Source: Thelonectria olida
Lineage: Eukaryota; Ascomycota; Sordariomycetes; Hypocreales; Nectriaceae
Assembly: GCA_020736575.1 (NCBI GenBank)
Contig: JAGPYM010000082.1
Span: 1 to 64,000 of the forward strand
Direction: 5' to 3'
Length of the DNA: 64,000 bases
How positions within the stretch are numbered: position 1 is the stretch's first letter; each line of letters opens with the position of its first letter. Below the pieces are notes generated by a model. The model worked only from the letters and a program-made list of their open reading frames with translations. It was not told the DNA's origin and did not search any database. Both the position numbers and the translations under genes were made by a program. Below are positions 45,575 through 57,400 of this stretch, in pieces.

Positions 45575-46662
45575 TGTCACCGATTTGGTTGGTGAAAGGA
45601 AGGCCAAGCTTGAAGCGATTTTGGAATTCAAGGGAAGCCGGCGGACATGGCAGATGGAAGAGGCTGAAGAGATAGAGAATGTTACAGTACACCATTGGAA
45701 ATCGAAGAAATATCTTTGATCTTGATGCTAACGCAAGACCGCCAGATCCGGCCGTTCGGTTTGTGACAACCGACGAAGTCGTTGGCGGATTTGAGCTTGC
45801 GGTGGTCTGCTCTCGAAGCGGCCTTAGAAAGATAGCTGCCGAAGTCAGCTCTTCTGGTCCATTTCAACAACGTAAAGTGCGAGTTATACTGTATTATATG
45901 CCCCAGTTCTCTATACCAGTCTACGAGCAGTCGAGCACAAACCTTCATGAGTTGAGGAAAGACCCACCGATGAAGGTGCAACGCTGGGCCGAAGCGGGAG
46001 ATACGCCTTGGTCAGGGGCAACACGCATACTAATTTGGCACAGATGTGATCTTCGATTAGGCTGTTGTGTTTAGAATGCGAAAGTTACAGTCCTTTATGG
46101 GGGAGAAGGGGAGATGAACATAACAATGAAGGCCCGTAGACTGTGGGGTTGGGTGTATTTCATGTCTTTAGGGATAACTACGCTGAAGGCCAGCGGCTTC
46201 GCATAGTTCTCAATACTTGTACTAGCTCGTCTGGCTGTTTTGAAGAGTAGGATCGCAGTGTCAGCCACTGGAAGAGTTCACTTAAATCATCCATGTAGAC
46301 GGGCGTTGCTTCATCCATGTTCTCTTGGCGCCTTATATCAGCGACAGAGACTTCTATGTTTGACCAGGGTAGAGGAATTGATATATGCACGCAGGTTGAA
46401 ACAGGCTCGAGGGGGCAACGTCTGTTAGCAAGGGTTACAGATTAGATGAAGCCGTATGATGTTGCCAAGGGCCAGCCTATAAAGCTGAATGCAGAACATG
46501 CAGCAAATGGATAGAATGCCAGGCGTCGGCCTTGGTTGCTTTTCGCTGAAAATTGCCGTGGGGCTCTCTAGGTAGGACGACTCACTGAGTAGTTACATAT
46601 TAAGCCTTGGCTGTTCCTTCTTTTCCAGTTTCTTATGGGAGCGCATGTGCACCGTATAAGCA
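45575..46662. other. No gene recognised
   Basis: Contains the upstream regions of the PLAC8 gene (minus) and the following membrane-protein gene (plus). A 131-codon plus-strand frame at 45,679-46,074 has no motif and is opposed by an equally long antisense frame. It is left uncalled. Confidence 0.4.
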
Positions 46663-47343
46663 ATGACAGAGTTAGAGAATCAGAGAGCATTTTCCAAGAC
46701 CGGGTCTATATCTAGGGCCCAGAAAATGTATCTGGATATGGACGAGATCCATTGGGTTTACTCTACTGCCGCAGCATCATGTTCTTGGTTTCTCTTGGCC
46801 GGGTACCTTATTTCTCCGTCCACGTATACATCAATCAGCGAATCGGACACTTTGAACAATACGGGGAAAGTGGGGAAGTCGCTGATGAAAGCGGTGCAGA
46901 ACGTTCCCTTGATCGTTATTGCTTCTGTTTTCTGTTTCGTTGCCACGTCGGGTTTGGTATTTCTTTGGAGACGGAACCAGAATAATTATTTCTGGGTGAA
47001 GCGATACGTAGTCATGTAAGTACATGCCTACGAAGCTTATCAGCTGATGTGTAACAAAAAACATGAAAGCCCGGTCTTGACCAACTCCGCGATGGGCCTC
47101 ATCACGACGATTTTGAATATATACACTGTTCGGGAGGGTCAGTGGTCTATCACGGCGATCATCACAGGGTCCATCATAGGAGCTTGGCTTCTTTTTTCCC
47201 TCGCTGTGTTTGTCGCCTACGATGGTTTTCTTATCCCCGGACTCGAAAAAAACAGAAACGACCGGGCTCTTCAATCTAGCATTCATTTCTGCCTTCAGCT
47301 CTGCGAGCGGTTCCGTGATACCCTGAAGCGGCGTGGTTTTTGA
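46663..47343 (+). CDS. Four-pass membrane protein of unknown function
   Basis: Exons are 46,663-47,015 and 47,070-47,343, with a 54-bp intron (donor GTAAGT, branch CTGAT); 208 residues. Hydrophobic segments are YSTAAASCSWFLLAGYLI (about 33-50), PLIVIASVFCFVATSGLVFL (about 83-102), a third around SAMGLITTILNIY (about 122-136) and IITGSIIGAWLLFSLAVFV (about 147-165). A Lys/Arg-rich cytoplasmic tail follows. The pattern WVKRYVVIPVLTNSAMGLI recurs in a fungal family of small integral membrane proteins. No transport or catalytic motif is seen. The stop codon lies only 23 bases before the transposon terminus, so the element inserted in the gene's terminator region. Confidence 0.65.
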
Positions 47344-47366
47344 CTGAGAGTCTGCGATTCTACGTA

Positions 47367-49202
47367 ATGTGCATGATAAGCGAGTGGATCAGACTGAGTG
47401 GATCACTTGACTACACCCTGACTTCCTCTAACCAGCAAAATCAACCACAACACTCTAAATCGGCTCAAATCAATTCACTATATTCTTGAGACACTTCTAC
47501 TTCTATCTGACATCTTCTTGCATTACGTCCTGTCTTGCCACAGACGCCACATCGCCGTTGCTTTATTTCCGCTCTCTGCTAGCGACGACCATTTCCTCGA
47601 CTTTTATTTTCCAACTGCACATCTACCTCTTTCTGACCTTGCAAATCCTGTCTTTGGTCTAGAGTATAGGTTCCTTCTTCTCGAAGTCGATTTTCTTAAC
47701 ATGTTGACGTCAACTAAGGGTCTTGTTCTCCTGTTGAAGGATCTAGTTCTCTAGCCTCAATAAAGCGATCTGATGCATGATTCCTTGTGTCCCTTTGGCA
47801 AACTCGCCAACAGCATTAATAATAGGTGTCGGGGAGCTATTTTGATGAAGGGAGATCCGATTTAATAAATTCAGACTGTGAGCTCGCCTTAATCGGGTTG
47901 TTTGGCGTCTTCGAAACCCAGGGGGCGGTTAGCTCATTAACCCCTTCAACTGGCGTTGGCGTTCGTAGCTTCACATCTGGCCTAGCAATCACAATTTCTA
48001 GATCAATGGAATAAGGCATGCGCCCCGCGAGCCTCCTCGAATGTTCTTTCCCGTCATAGAATCGTAGAATGCGGCGTAAAACACAGGGAAGAAGTCGTCC
48101 TTAGTGATGTGGCTTGTACCGGTCCTCATGTTCTTCTCAATTTGTCGGCCGTACGCTTGCTTAAGCGAGCAAAAGCAGCCGACGTCAAGAGCTTGGAGCA
48201 TGCGAGATGAATGAGGAGGCATACAAAGAGTAATGATGTTATTCTCCTTGCAGAATAGCTCGAAGTCTGTCGAGTGGTGACTTTCATGGCCGTCTAGGAT
48301 AAGGAGGCGATATCCGCCTGTGTACGGGTTTGGCATGCTTGTCGAAATGCTGAATCTATTCTAGGCCTCTTGCGTCCGTAGCCTAGCTGTTATTAGACGT
48401 GGCGATTACCTAGTCTTGAGGTAGAGGGCTGTCCTTATATCAGGTTGATAGGTGATATTTACCTGAAACGATGATGAATGGAGGGACCGCCCGGCCTTGG
48501 GAATTGGCGCCCGGGATGACTGTAGCTCATTCTCTGTTGCTAGGCTGCACTAATTTTGTGCTTGAACGCCTATCTGAGCTTGTGACGACCATGCCTGATG
48601 AGATAACTCCCACCATAAAACCAGTCTCGTCGAAGTTGTAGATATCTAAGGCCGCAATGCCGCCTTCGAGATTGTGTTCCGCACGAGGGCAAACCAGCCA
48701 CGAATAGTGTCTGGATCTTCGCACAAGGCTTTCTTGTAGTCATATCGGCGAAATATATGCGCCTTGAGCTCTGGCTGTCGTTTGACGAAGTTGAAAGCCC
48801 AGCGCTTGCCGACCTTGGGCGCGTCGCGCTCCGCGAGCAGTCGATTGGCCATATCTTCCACCTCACGAAGCCAGGGAGAATATGATCGCGTATCCAGGTC
48901 AAGATGTATTGAGCAATGGTTGATTCTTCCAGATCGGTAAGATGCTGAGATTTAGGCGTGCAGTCGCGGCGTGAAGGTAATACCCGATCGCGTCGACGCT
49001 GTACAGTACTGAAGGGGACTTCATACACTGCAGCAGCACGTCGGATGCTAAAATTAGGGCCTCTTTCGAGAGCTTGAATAGCAAGCATAAATCGAACTTC
49101 TTTGCTCGGCGGTTCCAGGTTTGGCTATTGACATATCTCAATTTAAACGTTTGGGGTAAGTGGTCCTCTCACTCATCTGATCCACTCGCTTATCATGTAC
49201 GT
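47367..49202 (-). mobile_element. pogo/Fot1-like DNA transposon, 1,836 bp, with TIRs and TA duplication
   Basis: The element is bounded by terminal inverted repeats. The left end ATGTGCATGATAAGCGAGTG (47,367 on) matches the reverse complement of the right end (ACGTACATGATAAGCGAGTG inward from 49,202). The match continues through GATCAGA and TGAGTG to about 45 bases. TA dinucleotides flank it at 47,365-47,366 and 49,203-49,204, the Tc1/mariner-pogo target duplication. Size and transposase type fit the Fot1 clade common in ascomycetes. Transposase is on the minus strand and broken, so the element is non-autonomous now but might be mobilised in trans. Confidence 0.85.
47998..49141 (-). pseudogene. 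pogo/Fot1-type transposase, frameshifted
   Basis: Pieces in order on the minus strand are MRYVNSQTWNRRAKKF; MLAIQALERGPNFSIRRAAA with YEVPFSTVQRR (Psq-type helix-turn-helix); EDMANRLLAERDAPKVGKRW and FNFVKRQPELKAHIFRRYDY (CENP-B/Tc5-type helix-turn-helix); DIYNFDETGFMVGVISS (first catalytic Asp, DETGF); and YRLLILDGHESHHSTDFELF with IITLCMPPHSSRMLQALDVG (second Asp, DGH, of the DDE_1 domain). At least three frameshifts and stops separate them. The family cuts and pastes at TA sites. The coding sequence probably starts near 49,141 and ends at about 47,990. Confidence 0.8.
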
Positions 49203-49204
49203 TA

Positions 49205-49902
49205 TACAGGAACTCATCAGACGGAGATGGATGGTGGTTCGTCACACGCTCTAGATGGGTCTGGACAGGTGTTCATGATGGTTGAGAAGTTCTTCACTCA
49301 TATGCTAATCTCGTTTGGAGAAAGAGCGAAGACTCATTGTATAATGCTGGACTTCCTGTGATGGATGAATGGGAAAAGGTTTGTCTCTCATAGAACATCG
49401 CGTTGTCGACGGGGTTGGGGAAGACTCAGCAAGCATTCACGTTTGATATGAGAATTCCACACTTTATTTTCGCTTAACGGTCCGCCACATACTTGCAACT
49501 GGAACCTGACTAGACACTCGAGCATTTTAGAGAAATGCCCATGTGTTTTAATACCACTGTTGTAGGGACATAGAACCTGATGCGGTAGCTAGGTTGAGGC
49601 TCTGCGCCGACCAGTTACTGGTGTTTTTCTTTACGTGACTAGTGGTACAGATCACAGAAGAAGAGATGGTCCGCTTAAGACGATGTGCCACCTGTACTTC
49701 AATCCCTTCCTTGGCCCATTCGACTGTTGACGTCCTTCAGCAGATCTGTCAGACAGGTATCGCTCACACGATTAATAAAGGGGTCACTTCAGGCGAGGCG
49801 AAGCGATTCAACACACGAAGCAGGCATAAGCTAGAATGGACCGTGGTCTGGATTGCAAAGCGCTTGTATTACTGCTTCGGCTTGGCCTGCAGCACCTGAC
49901 CG
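49205..49902. other. No gene recognised
   Basis: Between the transposon and the 3' end of the CenH3 gene. A plus-strand frame at 49,642-49,899 lacks an ATG and motifs. It holds the CenH3 terminator region. Confidence 0.45.
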
Positions 49903-50442
49903 CTACCCGAGTCCTCCCCAGATACCGCGAATTCTCCTAGCAAGGTGCACGTCTTTCTGCATAATAGTGACTCGTTTGGCATGCAACGCACAAAGATTGA
50001 TATCCTCGAATAAGTGCACCAGATACGCTTCGGTCGCTTCCTGCACGGCTTGGATGGCCTGAGTTTGCCAATGTATTCCCTCTCCCGGCGGACGACATGC
50101 GAGAGAAATTTCGCGAACCTGGACTCTTCGTTAGCCCGGATTCAGACAAATTTTGTGGAGAAGGTGATTCCAGACAAGGCGGGAGAATGGCATTTTGAGA
50201 AGCAGTAGATCAGTGCTCTTTTGATGGCGCCTGATCTCCATCAGAGCCCTCGTACCACGGCGGTAGCGCCGCCTTGGTCGGATAGGCACCGGATCCCCCG
50301 CTGAAGGTGTCATAGTCGGTCAGTGTGGGTCGAATAACCCTTGACAGAGCAGGAGCTACTCACCTTGGACGTCAAGTAGATGGGATTGGGAGGGGCGACT
50401 TGTGGTCACAGGGCCTGAAGGTGGATGCTGTCCTTTAGCCAT
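49903..50442 (-). CDS. Centromeric histone H3 variant (CenH3 / CENP-A)
   Basis: Three exons (50,364-50,442; 50,176-50,300; 49,903-50,118) give 139 residues. Introns are 63 bp (GTGAGT donor, CTGAC branch) and 57 bp (GTCTGG donor, CTAAC branch). After a short 26-residue divergent tail the protein runs [80 protein letters not shown] and [20 protein letters not shown], ending [11 protein letters not shown]: a complete H3 histone fold. Loop 1 ([13 protein letters not shown]) is about three residues longer than in canonical H3, and Phe of H3 is Trp (W85), both CenH3 hallmarks. CenH3 replaces H3 in centromeric nucleosomes and seeds the kinetochore. The N-tail lacks the ARTKQTARKS sequence of H3. No stop or frameshift is present. 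It could be the organism's only CenH3 or an accessory copy. Confidence 0.9.
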
Positions 50443-51902
50443 CGAGTTGTGAGTAGCTGAAGAGGAAGCGGAGGCAGGAGACTCCGGGCGAATGCATGAA
50501 ACGATGTTAGAATTAGACCAAGTTAGATCCAGGCGTCACATGAGAATGAAAGTGGATGGATTAAATGAGGTGGGACAGGGTTGATATAGATGGCGATGGA
50601 GTCATTCTGACATCTCTCGATCTACACGACGCTAGTTGGTCGTCCGTCCATAAAGAGCATAGCCATTTCCATTTTTGGGGCCCTTTACCTGTGCGAGGGC
50701 TGTGTGCATCGGTAGTTGGACGCTCTGGAATGGTCCCACCCTCATTCAACTTGTGAAAAAGATTTGCCAGCGTTTCCCTGTGCACCTAACTAAGCTGCAT
50801 GAGGATGCACCGAACTTCCATGAGAGGTCTTTGTTCTAGAATTTGATCCTGTGTTTTGCCTGTATGACTAAACTATAACTATAGAATTGGCTAGTAGTAA
50901 CAGAAAAATTAAATCGACGGCACGAACTCACCTTCGGATTTAGACGAGAAATATAAACATCGTATCACACATACCAATCATATTACAGTACTACAGGAAC
51001 CAGCTTCACCGTTCACGTAGGCTCATCAAATAGCCATTCTAAAAGTTCTACGCACTGCCAACTCAAACACCATCATAAACGCCATCCTGAGTGAGAAGCT
51101 TGAGACATTCTACGGTATTAACGCCATCCGTGGCTGCTTGCGACAGCTTCCCGCCAGGAATAGCAGTGAGGGCCCTCTGTGCAGGCGAGATGTGAGGGTG
51201 AAGTAGCAAGAACAGAGACTTCGCGGTGCAATGATAAGATCGATGTATCGCCTAATTTCTTTATTGATTTAGGGCCGAGTTACCATAAATATCCCGTTGT
51301 TCACTGCCACAATTCTGTCATTTGACTGGTGGATGACTATTCCAGCTGCCAACTTACATACCAATAGGATCCGACACGTGAAGAAGAAAATAGGATCAAA
51401 ATTGTTCCGTCAAGACCGTATCTACCTTTTTTGACATGTTTTCCAAGAAGGGAATGTATGTAGTTAAGCTATATAAGTTATGCCTAAATAAAAACAAAAG
51501 TAAGATTAACTATCGTGACTACTAATCAGTATCATGACCAACAATGCAAACGTAAGGTAGCGTGGCATGTCTGGCCGAGCCATGCTCGATGAGCCTCAGC
51601 CAACTTGCGGTAGAAGAAGAGGCTAGAGGTAAGACATGTTTACTATGGTACCGACCAACAAGAGTGATATAGATGCCTCTACAAGCTTATTCTGCTGACC
51701 CAGGAGCATGATTTGTGCTTTATCTGCGAACCAAGGATGATGCCGAGAGAATGAAAGGAAACTCTGGATGATGAATGACTTTCCCCCAAGCGGTCAAGTG
51801 ATTCGACGTAAAGCACACCAAAGGTTTGACATCGGCACGGCGGACCGCGTTCAGTGCAGAAGCCATCGCAGTAATAGCAAGTCAGGTGACACACTCAGGG
51901 AG
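50443..51902. other. No gene recognised
   Basis: Includes the CenH3 promoter region. 50,820-51,560 is mildly AT-rich with no frame above about 70 codons; no TATA box was convincing. Confidence 0.45.
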
Positions 51903-52538
51903 CTACAATATGGAGCATCTGAGAAGAATGTGAAGGAGGGGATACAAAAGTACCAGACTATTCCAGTGAGAAGCCTGGCCTGCCGAGGAGCTCGCGGCTA
52001 GAGAAGCCGTGGCGGCGGCTGTAGGAGACCACGGCGTCTGAGAGAGACTCTCGGTGGCTGTGGTGGAGATATTGGCAAACTTTGCGGTTGCTAGAGTTGA
52101 TGTTTGCCAAACCACCAAAGACGTGGTGGGGGGTGGGCTTATGCCTGTCAGTCCTGGGGTCACAAGTGTGATTTGGGTGGGAGACGACTCGGGGGTGATG
52201 ATTGATGTAGGCTGGACCTCCAAGTATTGGGTGAGTTGAGGACAAGAGCATTGTGGAGTAGTGAGAAACGTTGGAGGCAGGGCCGAACTTTCATCCGTGA
52301 CACTGCGGAGCTGATTGGTAAAAGCGGCATTGGTAGACGTGTCGGTGACCAATGTTTCATGCTCCGACGCACACATTGTGGTTGTATGGCACGAGAATAC
52401 TCGCATGTCCAAGGCCCGCCTTGACTTTTGTACTATTTCCAGTGTCCCAATCCGGCGACTATTGAACTTGGGGCCATAATGAACTGTGGAAGGCGATTTT
52501 GAATGAGGCGAGTGATAAGAACAAGGAAGTAATGGCAT
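51903..52538 (-). CDS. Ser/Thr-rich, probably GPI-anchored surface protein
   Basis: The unspliced frame from ATG 52,538 gives 211 residues. The body is Ser/Thr/Pro-rich (TSIITPESSPTQITLVTPGL, STTATESLSQTPWSPTAAAT), typical of O-glycosylated wall proteins. It ends with a small-residue segment ASSSAGQASHW and a hydrophobic tail NSLVLLYPLLHILL, like a GPI signal. The N-terminus MPLLPCSYHSP is a poor signal peptide. An alternative start at 52,554 (MQVPEYAITSLFLSLASFKI) gives a good one if a 49-bp intron joins it to the same frame, which the GT..AG boundaries allow. The neighbour is the divergent membrane-protein gene at 52,632. Confidence 0.45.
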   Translation of the reverse strand: MPLLPCSYHSPHSKSPSTVHYGPKFNSRRIGTLEIVQKSRRALDMRVFSCHTTTMCASEHETLVTDTSTNAAFTNQLRSVTDESSALPPTFLTTPQCSCPQLTQYLEVQPTSIITPESSPTQITLVTPGLTGISPPPTTSLVVWQTSTLATAKFANISTTATESLSQTPWSPTAAATASLAASSSAGQASHWNSLVLLYPLLHILLRCSIL

Positions 52539-52631
52539 ATTCTGGCACTTGCATTGGCTTTTAGAAAGCGTTTGCGTTATTTAAAATCCAGGGACGAGGC
52601 GCATCATTCTTGTTTCCCCAATTCAGTGAAC

Positions 52632-53559
52632 ATGAAACGGTTTCTACACGCCATCGCGTTATCCGCACGACAAGTAATTACACGGCGAAGAGCGCTCGTG
52701 GTCATTGTATGTCACATCATTTTGACAACGTCGATCCTTATTTATACTATCAAAACGCTCTCAGGCCATAAGTTAGAGAAGGAGGGCATCTTCAAGGTTT
52801 CGGTATGCACGGCGGATCTTTCTTACCGCCGAGAGGCGTAGCTGACTATTTGTCTAGTTTGGGCAGCAGATTTTTGGCCGAGGTTTTTCGAATCCCGTTG
52901 AGAGCATAAAGGCTCAGGCCACAGATGCCATCGCCAAAGCAAGCCAAGTTGTTACTGGTGCCACCGACGCCGTGGGAAAAGCGACGTCGGTAGCCGCCGC
53001 GCAAGCTACCAAAGTGGAGAATGACGTAAACAGCATCGTCCACAGTGCCATTGGAGCCGTCGAGACTCTACTGGGTGGACAGGTGCCAAAGGGGTGCAGT
53101 GTCGGTACTCAGGACGGCTGCGTCATATTCGAGAGCCGCTCAAAATGCGTACAAGTCCCGATCAAAAAGGACAGCATCTTTGCAAAAATGGCCAGTCTAA
53201 ACCCATCAATCGAGTCTCTTGGTAGTCTCCTCCAGCACATCCCACCTCTGCAGATGTTCCTCTATATTGGCTTGGCCTTGGTTTTTGTTTCATCCCTCAT
53301 CTCAATTATTGGTGCTCTGATGGATTTTCACCTCCCTTTTCAAGGTCTCGTCAACTTCATACTGAGTATGCTGGGGTTCATTTCACTGCTCGTGTTTGCG
53401 GCGGTGGTCCTCGCTGTGTATTCGTGGGGACTCCAACTGGAAAAATTGACCGAAGGGACTCTTCACAAAGGGGGTGCGTACGCTGCATCTATAACTATGG
53501 CGGTTCTGAGCTTCCTCCATCTAGCAGTTGTGACAGCAGAAGTTGTGATTGGCTACTAG
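52632..53559 (+). CDS. Four-pass membrane protein, SUR7/PalI-like topology
   Basis: Exons are 52,632-52,802 and 52,858-53,559, with a 55-bp intron (donor GTATGC, branch CTGAC); 290 residues. Segment 1 is ALVVIVCHIILTTSILIYTI (about 21-40). A long extracytoplasmic stretch follows with Ala/Thr-rich helical repeats (ATDAIAKASQ, ATDAVGKATS) and Cys residues in GCSVGTQDGC and SKC. Three more passes come next (MFLYIGLALVFVSSLISIIG, FISLLVFAAVVLAVYSWGL, ITMAVLSFLHLAVVTAEVVI). One N-terminal pass, a large loop and three clustered C-terminal passes is the layout of SUR7/PalI family eisosome and pH-sensing proteins. Sequence evidence beyond topology is weak. Confidence 0.6.
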
Positions 53560-54406
53560 GCGTTTCTTTGATGCTCTGGTACAAGTTGTAGGGTAGATCA
53601 CTCAACGAAGAACAACGTCGCAACAATATCGCGGCGCTAGTGGCCATGGTAACAAGGGCTTGTATAACTTTGCATTACTATGTGCTATGTGGTCTTGTAG
53701 AGTAAGCTTTGTTCTCTTTTTTTCCTGGCTTAGCTTTAGCTCTTGAGAGGTTAGGTCGGCCATGCTGCTGTCCGTTATAACAATCATTGCCCTTAGAAGG
53801 CAGAGTACGGACAGACGCCCCTTGAGCGCACGCAAATTGATACAATGATGCAAATCCCTATTCGGCATGGCGACCTCAGCTGTTGTATATTGAGTTCTTC
53901 AGTCGGACGAGGCCTACCTTTTCCCGGCACAAAGTTGGCCTCGTCTGCCGTTGCTCTGCCCCGACTTGCGTTGAAATGGTGACACACAGTGGCCCTATTC
54001 AATAATTTGGCATCTCAGATGGCAAATAAGTTCTATATTGATAAATATCATATGTATTCATGTATTTAAGGTAACGCGAATCGTCACGCGCCATGTGGCC
54101 ATGAAATGTGTGACAGAACTGCATGCAATCTCCTACAATCGGCACATGCCTCGGTGCCCATCAATTTGTTGCAGTACCCATCACCCTCACAACCTCAAGA
54201 ATCAGCGATACTAGCAACCTGCTCTCAATGTGCGCTAAAAGCAGGCATGTTGGATGGAGTTCCCCGCCTCACCTTAAGGCAGCAGCCCATCCGCTTTTGT
54301 ACCGTTCAAGCATGTTTGGTGAAACTGGTGTGCCAACTGGTCTATGCTCCGAGGCCGTATCCACCTGGATGCTGTTGTTTATCATCAGGTTACGACTCAA
54401 GTGTGC
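53560..54406. other. No gene recognised
   Basis: Convergent 3' flanks of the membrane-protein gene and the patatin gene. A minus-strand frame of 88 codons (53,602-53,868) has no motif. Confidence 0.45.
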
Positions 54407-57400
54407 TTATGGAAGCCTTCGGCGCTTGACATCTAAACGCATGTATTCGCTAGACGTTTTCCTCTTCCGATGGTCGTCGGTCCCGAACCACGCGTCTAGC
54501 CCTTGACTCTGGACCAGCCATTCGAGAGTAAAAGGAGATCCACTAATGTGGCGGCAGTCATCGTCGCTTCCTACCAATGTGATTTCAAAGCTGTCTTTTA
54601 CGTTGGGGACTACGAATCGCACTCGTTGGCTGAAGTTCTCGCCAATGTCTTCGGTTGTGAAGCCATATTTTTGGTTGCCTACCCGAAGCGCCGCTGATGT
54701 TTCGCGCAGCTGACGCATGAATTCTTGGTACTGGGCCGTCCCCGCACGCAGCCTACACATGACATGGCCCACACAAGTGAAACAACCATTTGCGAACTGA
54801 GGTGGATGTGAAGCATCTAGCTCGAAGAAGAAAAGCTCTGCCCGAAGGCATCGGGCTAAGCAGTGCAGAGTTGGTGAACCTTTTATGGCTTTGTGAGCTG
54901 CTTGACCCACTGCATCCATCTGATCCACCGCATCTAGATGAGGTTCCTTCCCCCCGAAATCAACATCGAACCTGAAGTATTGCGTCCGACTGCCGAGTAT
55001 GCGGTGTCCCAGCAGCTGTTTCCAGGCAACCTGCGAATTGGCCTGCCTCCAAAGAGCTCGCGAGAGCCTGAACGGAAACTTGTCACCCCACCAACTGTGG
55101 TTTCCTGATGCTTCGTCATCGTCGGAGGAAGAGGATCCTGTGCCAAGTGAGACAATCATGCTCGGTTCTGGAGCATTCGGATACAAAGCGGCGACCTCGC
55201 GCAATGCGATTGATGCGGGGTTGTTAAAGGCAAGCCCACCGTCTTGAAAAGCCCCCAAATCACCTATGCGTCTCGATTTGAAATAGCTGCGTCATCATCA
55301 GTCTAAAATACCTTGCATTGCGCCTGGCAAATCGCGACTTACAATGGAGCCGCTGTAGCGCAGCGAAGACTGGGTAAGGCGGCGGCGTTAGCGTGTCCAC
55401 TAGTCCCTGGGTAGGAGCAACTCACATTTCCCACAGCCTGACTCGACCATGACCTACCTCAGGAGGTAAGATGTCGTAATCTGTCTGAGAGTTAGCAGTG
55501 GAGGTGAGAGTAACGGTCTACGCGTCTTCGGTCACCTCGGTAAGTTGGTCGGTCTCCAACCCCATTGTAGTTGGTGGCGATGACGGCTTTGCCATTATGC
55601 GTATTTGTCAGTGTCACACCAACATGTGTGCCCATCTCGGTAGAAGCTGAACAATTCGTCAAAGTTCTGTCTGGCCCGCAAGTTTCCTGAAGAAGCCTTT
55701 CCAACCCGTCTGCGGAGTATTTACCGTCGACAATCATGATGTAGACGAAATAGAGGAAGCGGGCCACCTCTGATATTACGGGAACCTTGGAGAGCATTCG
55801 CAGAGCAATGGGGACTGGGCACTGAAAGGCTCGCTCAGCGAACGATTTGAAGTAGCACATGCAATCTTCAACGCTCCAGCCTAGGACATCAAGGCTGATC
55901 ACGCTCAGGGCACCTTAGGACTTTGCTTTAGTATCTGTTATTGAGAGAGCGAGTATGACTGAAGTTACCGGAACTAGTACCAAATTTGACATCAAAATGC
56001 CGCTGGACTTGGTAGTTTGGGATGCCAATCTCATCTTCTAATGCTTTCAGAAATGCGATTGGGGCGGACCCACGTATGCCGCCACCATCTATGCTCAATA
56101 CTCGGATCCTAGTAGTATCTGGGATTAGTCTAATCAAGAGATTTTGTATCGATGCTCCGCAAATCTGGCAAGCATCTAGCTGCACCACCCAGGGATCGGA
56201 ATCGGGATCGTTACCGCCCTGGCGATGAAATGATTTTACACATGTTTGACAGATGGCGTGGCCGCAATGCAGAGTGTACTGAGGCCTGCGCCTGATGCAG
56301 CACAAGCAAGTCTCATCTGACGAAGCTCTCGATAGAAAACTATGAGATTGTGAGAGCTGTAGTCGATGCCAATCCACTACTGACGACCCCGATGCCTGAA
56401 CTTCGGCATAGTGTGTGGCCATGCTGTCCTTTATCAACTCTACCATCTCCGACGGGAGCAGTGAGCCTCTGTTGATGTGAGTAAGATGACGGCTTGCCTG
56501 CCAGCAAGCATTGATATACAACACGTTGAAAACGTCGCATGGATTGAAAGCTGTTCCACCCAAAGTCAGTCGTGTCAACGAAGCGTTTCCCTCACGTACA
56601 ATGCATCCCGGGTGGGTAATGATCAAGTAAAAGGCTCGAAGCAATCAAGGGGATGGCAATTTGTTTTAGAGTCGCCAAGGATCGAAACTGATTCAAGAAG
56701 TTGACTAAATGAAGGGATAAGTCTGGAGCAGTGCCTCGATCCAACCGAGATATCTTGATGAAATCGAACGGCATGGCTGAGGCCTGTGCCGCGGATGTCG
56801 CGCCGTGATGAAGGAACGCGGCCAAGTGACGAATTGAGAAGAGGTATCCGGATCGCTTCCGTGTCTCCCTACTGGCTTCCAAGGATCTCAACACTTCGTG
56901 CCGCAGTACATCCCAGCAGCGCGTCCGGCTGCGTTTCTTATGTCTACCATTTTTAGACGGCCGGCTTGGAACCGCGAGGATGGATACGCTTTGGAAAACA
57001 TCTTCCAGTGTTGATTTATCTATGGAGCTTTTGAATTCTCGTAAACATGTTCGCGCATGTTTCTCGTCCTCTTTGTTTACGATGAAGAAGAGCCGTGGGC
57101 GAAGGGAAGCCGTAGATGATCGACCCAAGTCCAGCCAGGACGCCAAGCGCCTGATTGATGCTTCGATGCCTCCGACATCTGCCACGAAAAGGCAAACGAC
57201 ATCTGCAAAAGGAAAAAGAGACTTATGAAAGAGTTTATCGCTAAACTCGGAGGCACTCTTAGGATTTACCCTGGCCGTAAACCGTTCTCCAGCGACATTG
57301 TGACATGGGGGGTTCCTGCACGCAAAAGGTAGTCTTCCATGGCGGGGGATATCTGCATCGGCTATTAGGAAGCGTATCGCTTCGCGGCCCTTGAATGATG

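Noticed and set aside
45679..46074. 131-codon plus-strand frame
   Set aside because: An equally long antisense frame exists, no motif is visible and no splice extension was found.
54106..54506. Plus-strand frames of 107 and 127 codons
   Set aside because: They run opposite to the last exon of the patatin gene or its 3' flank and carry no motif.
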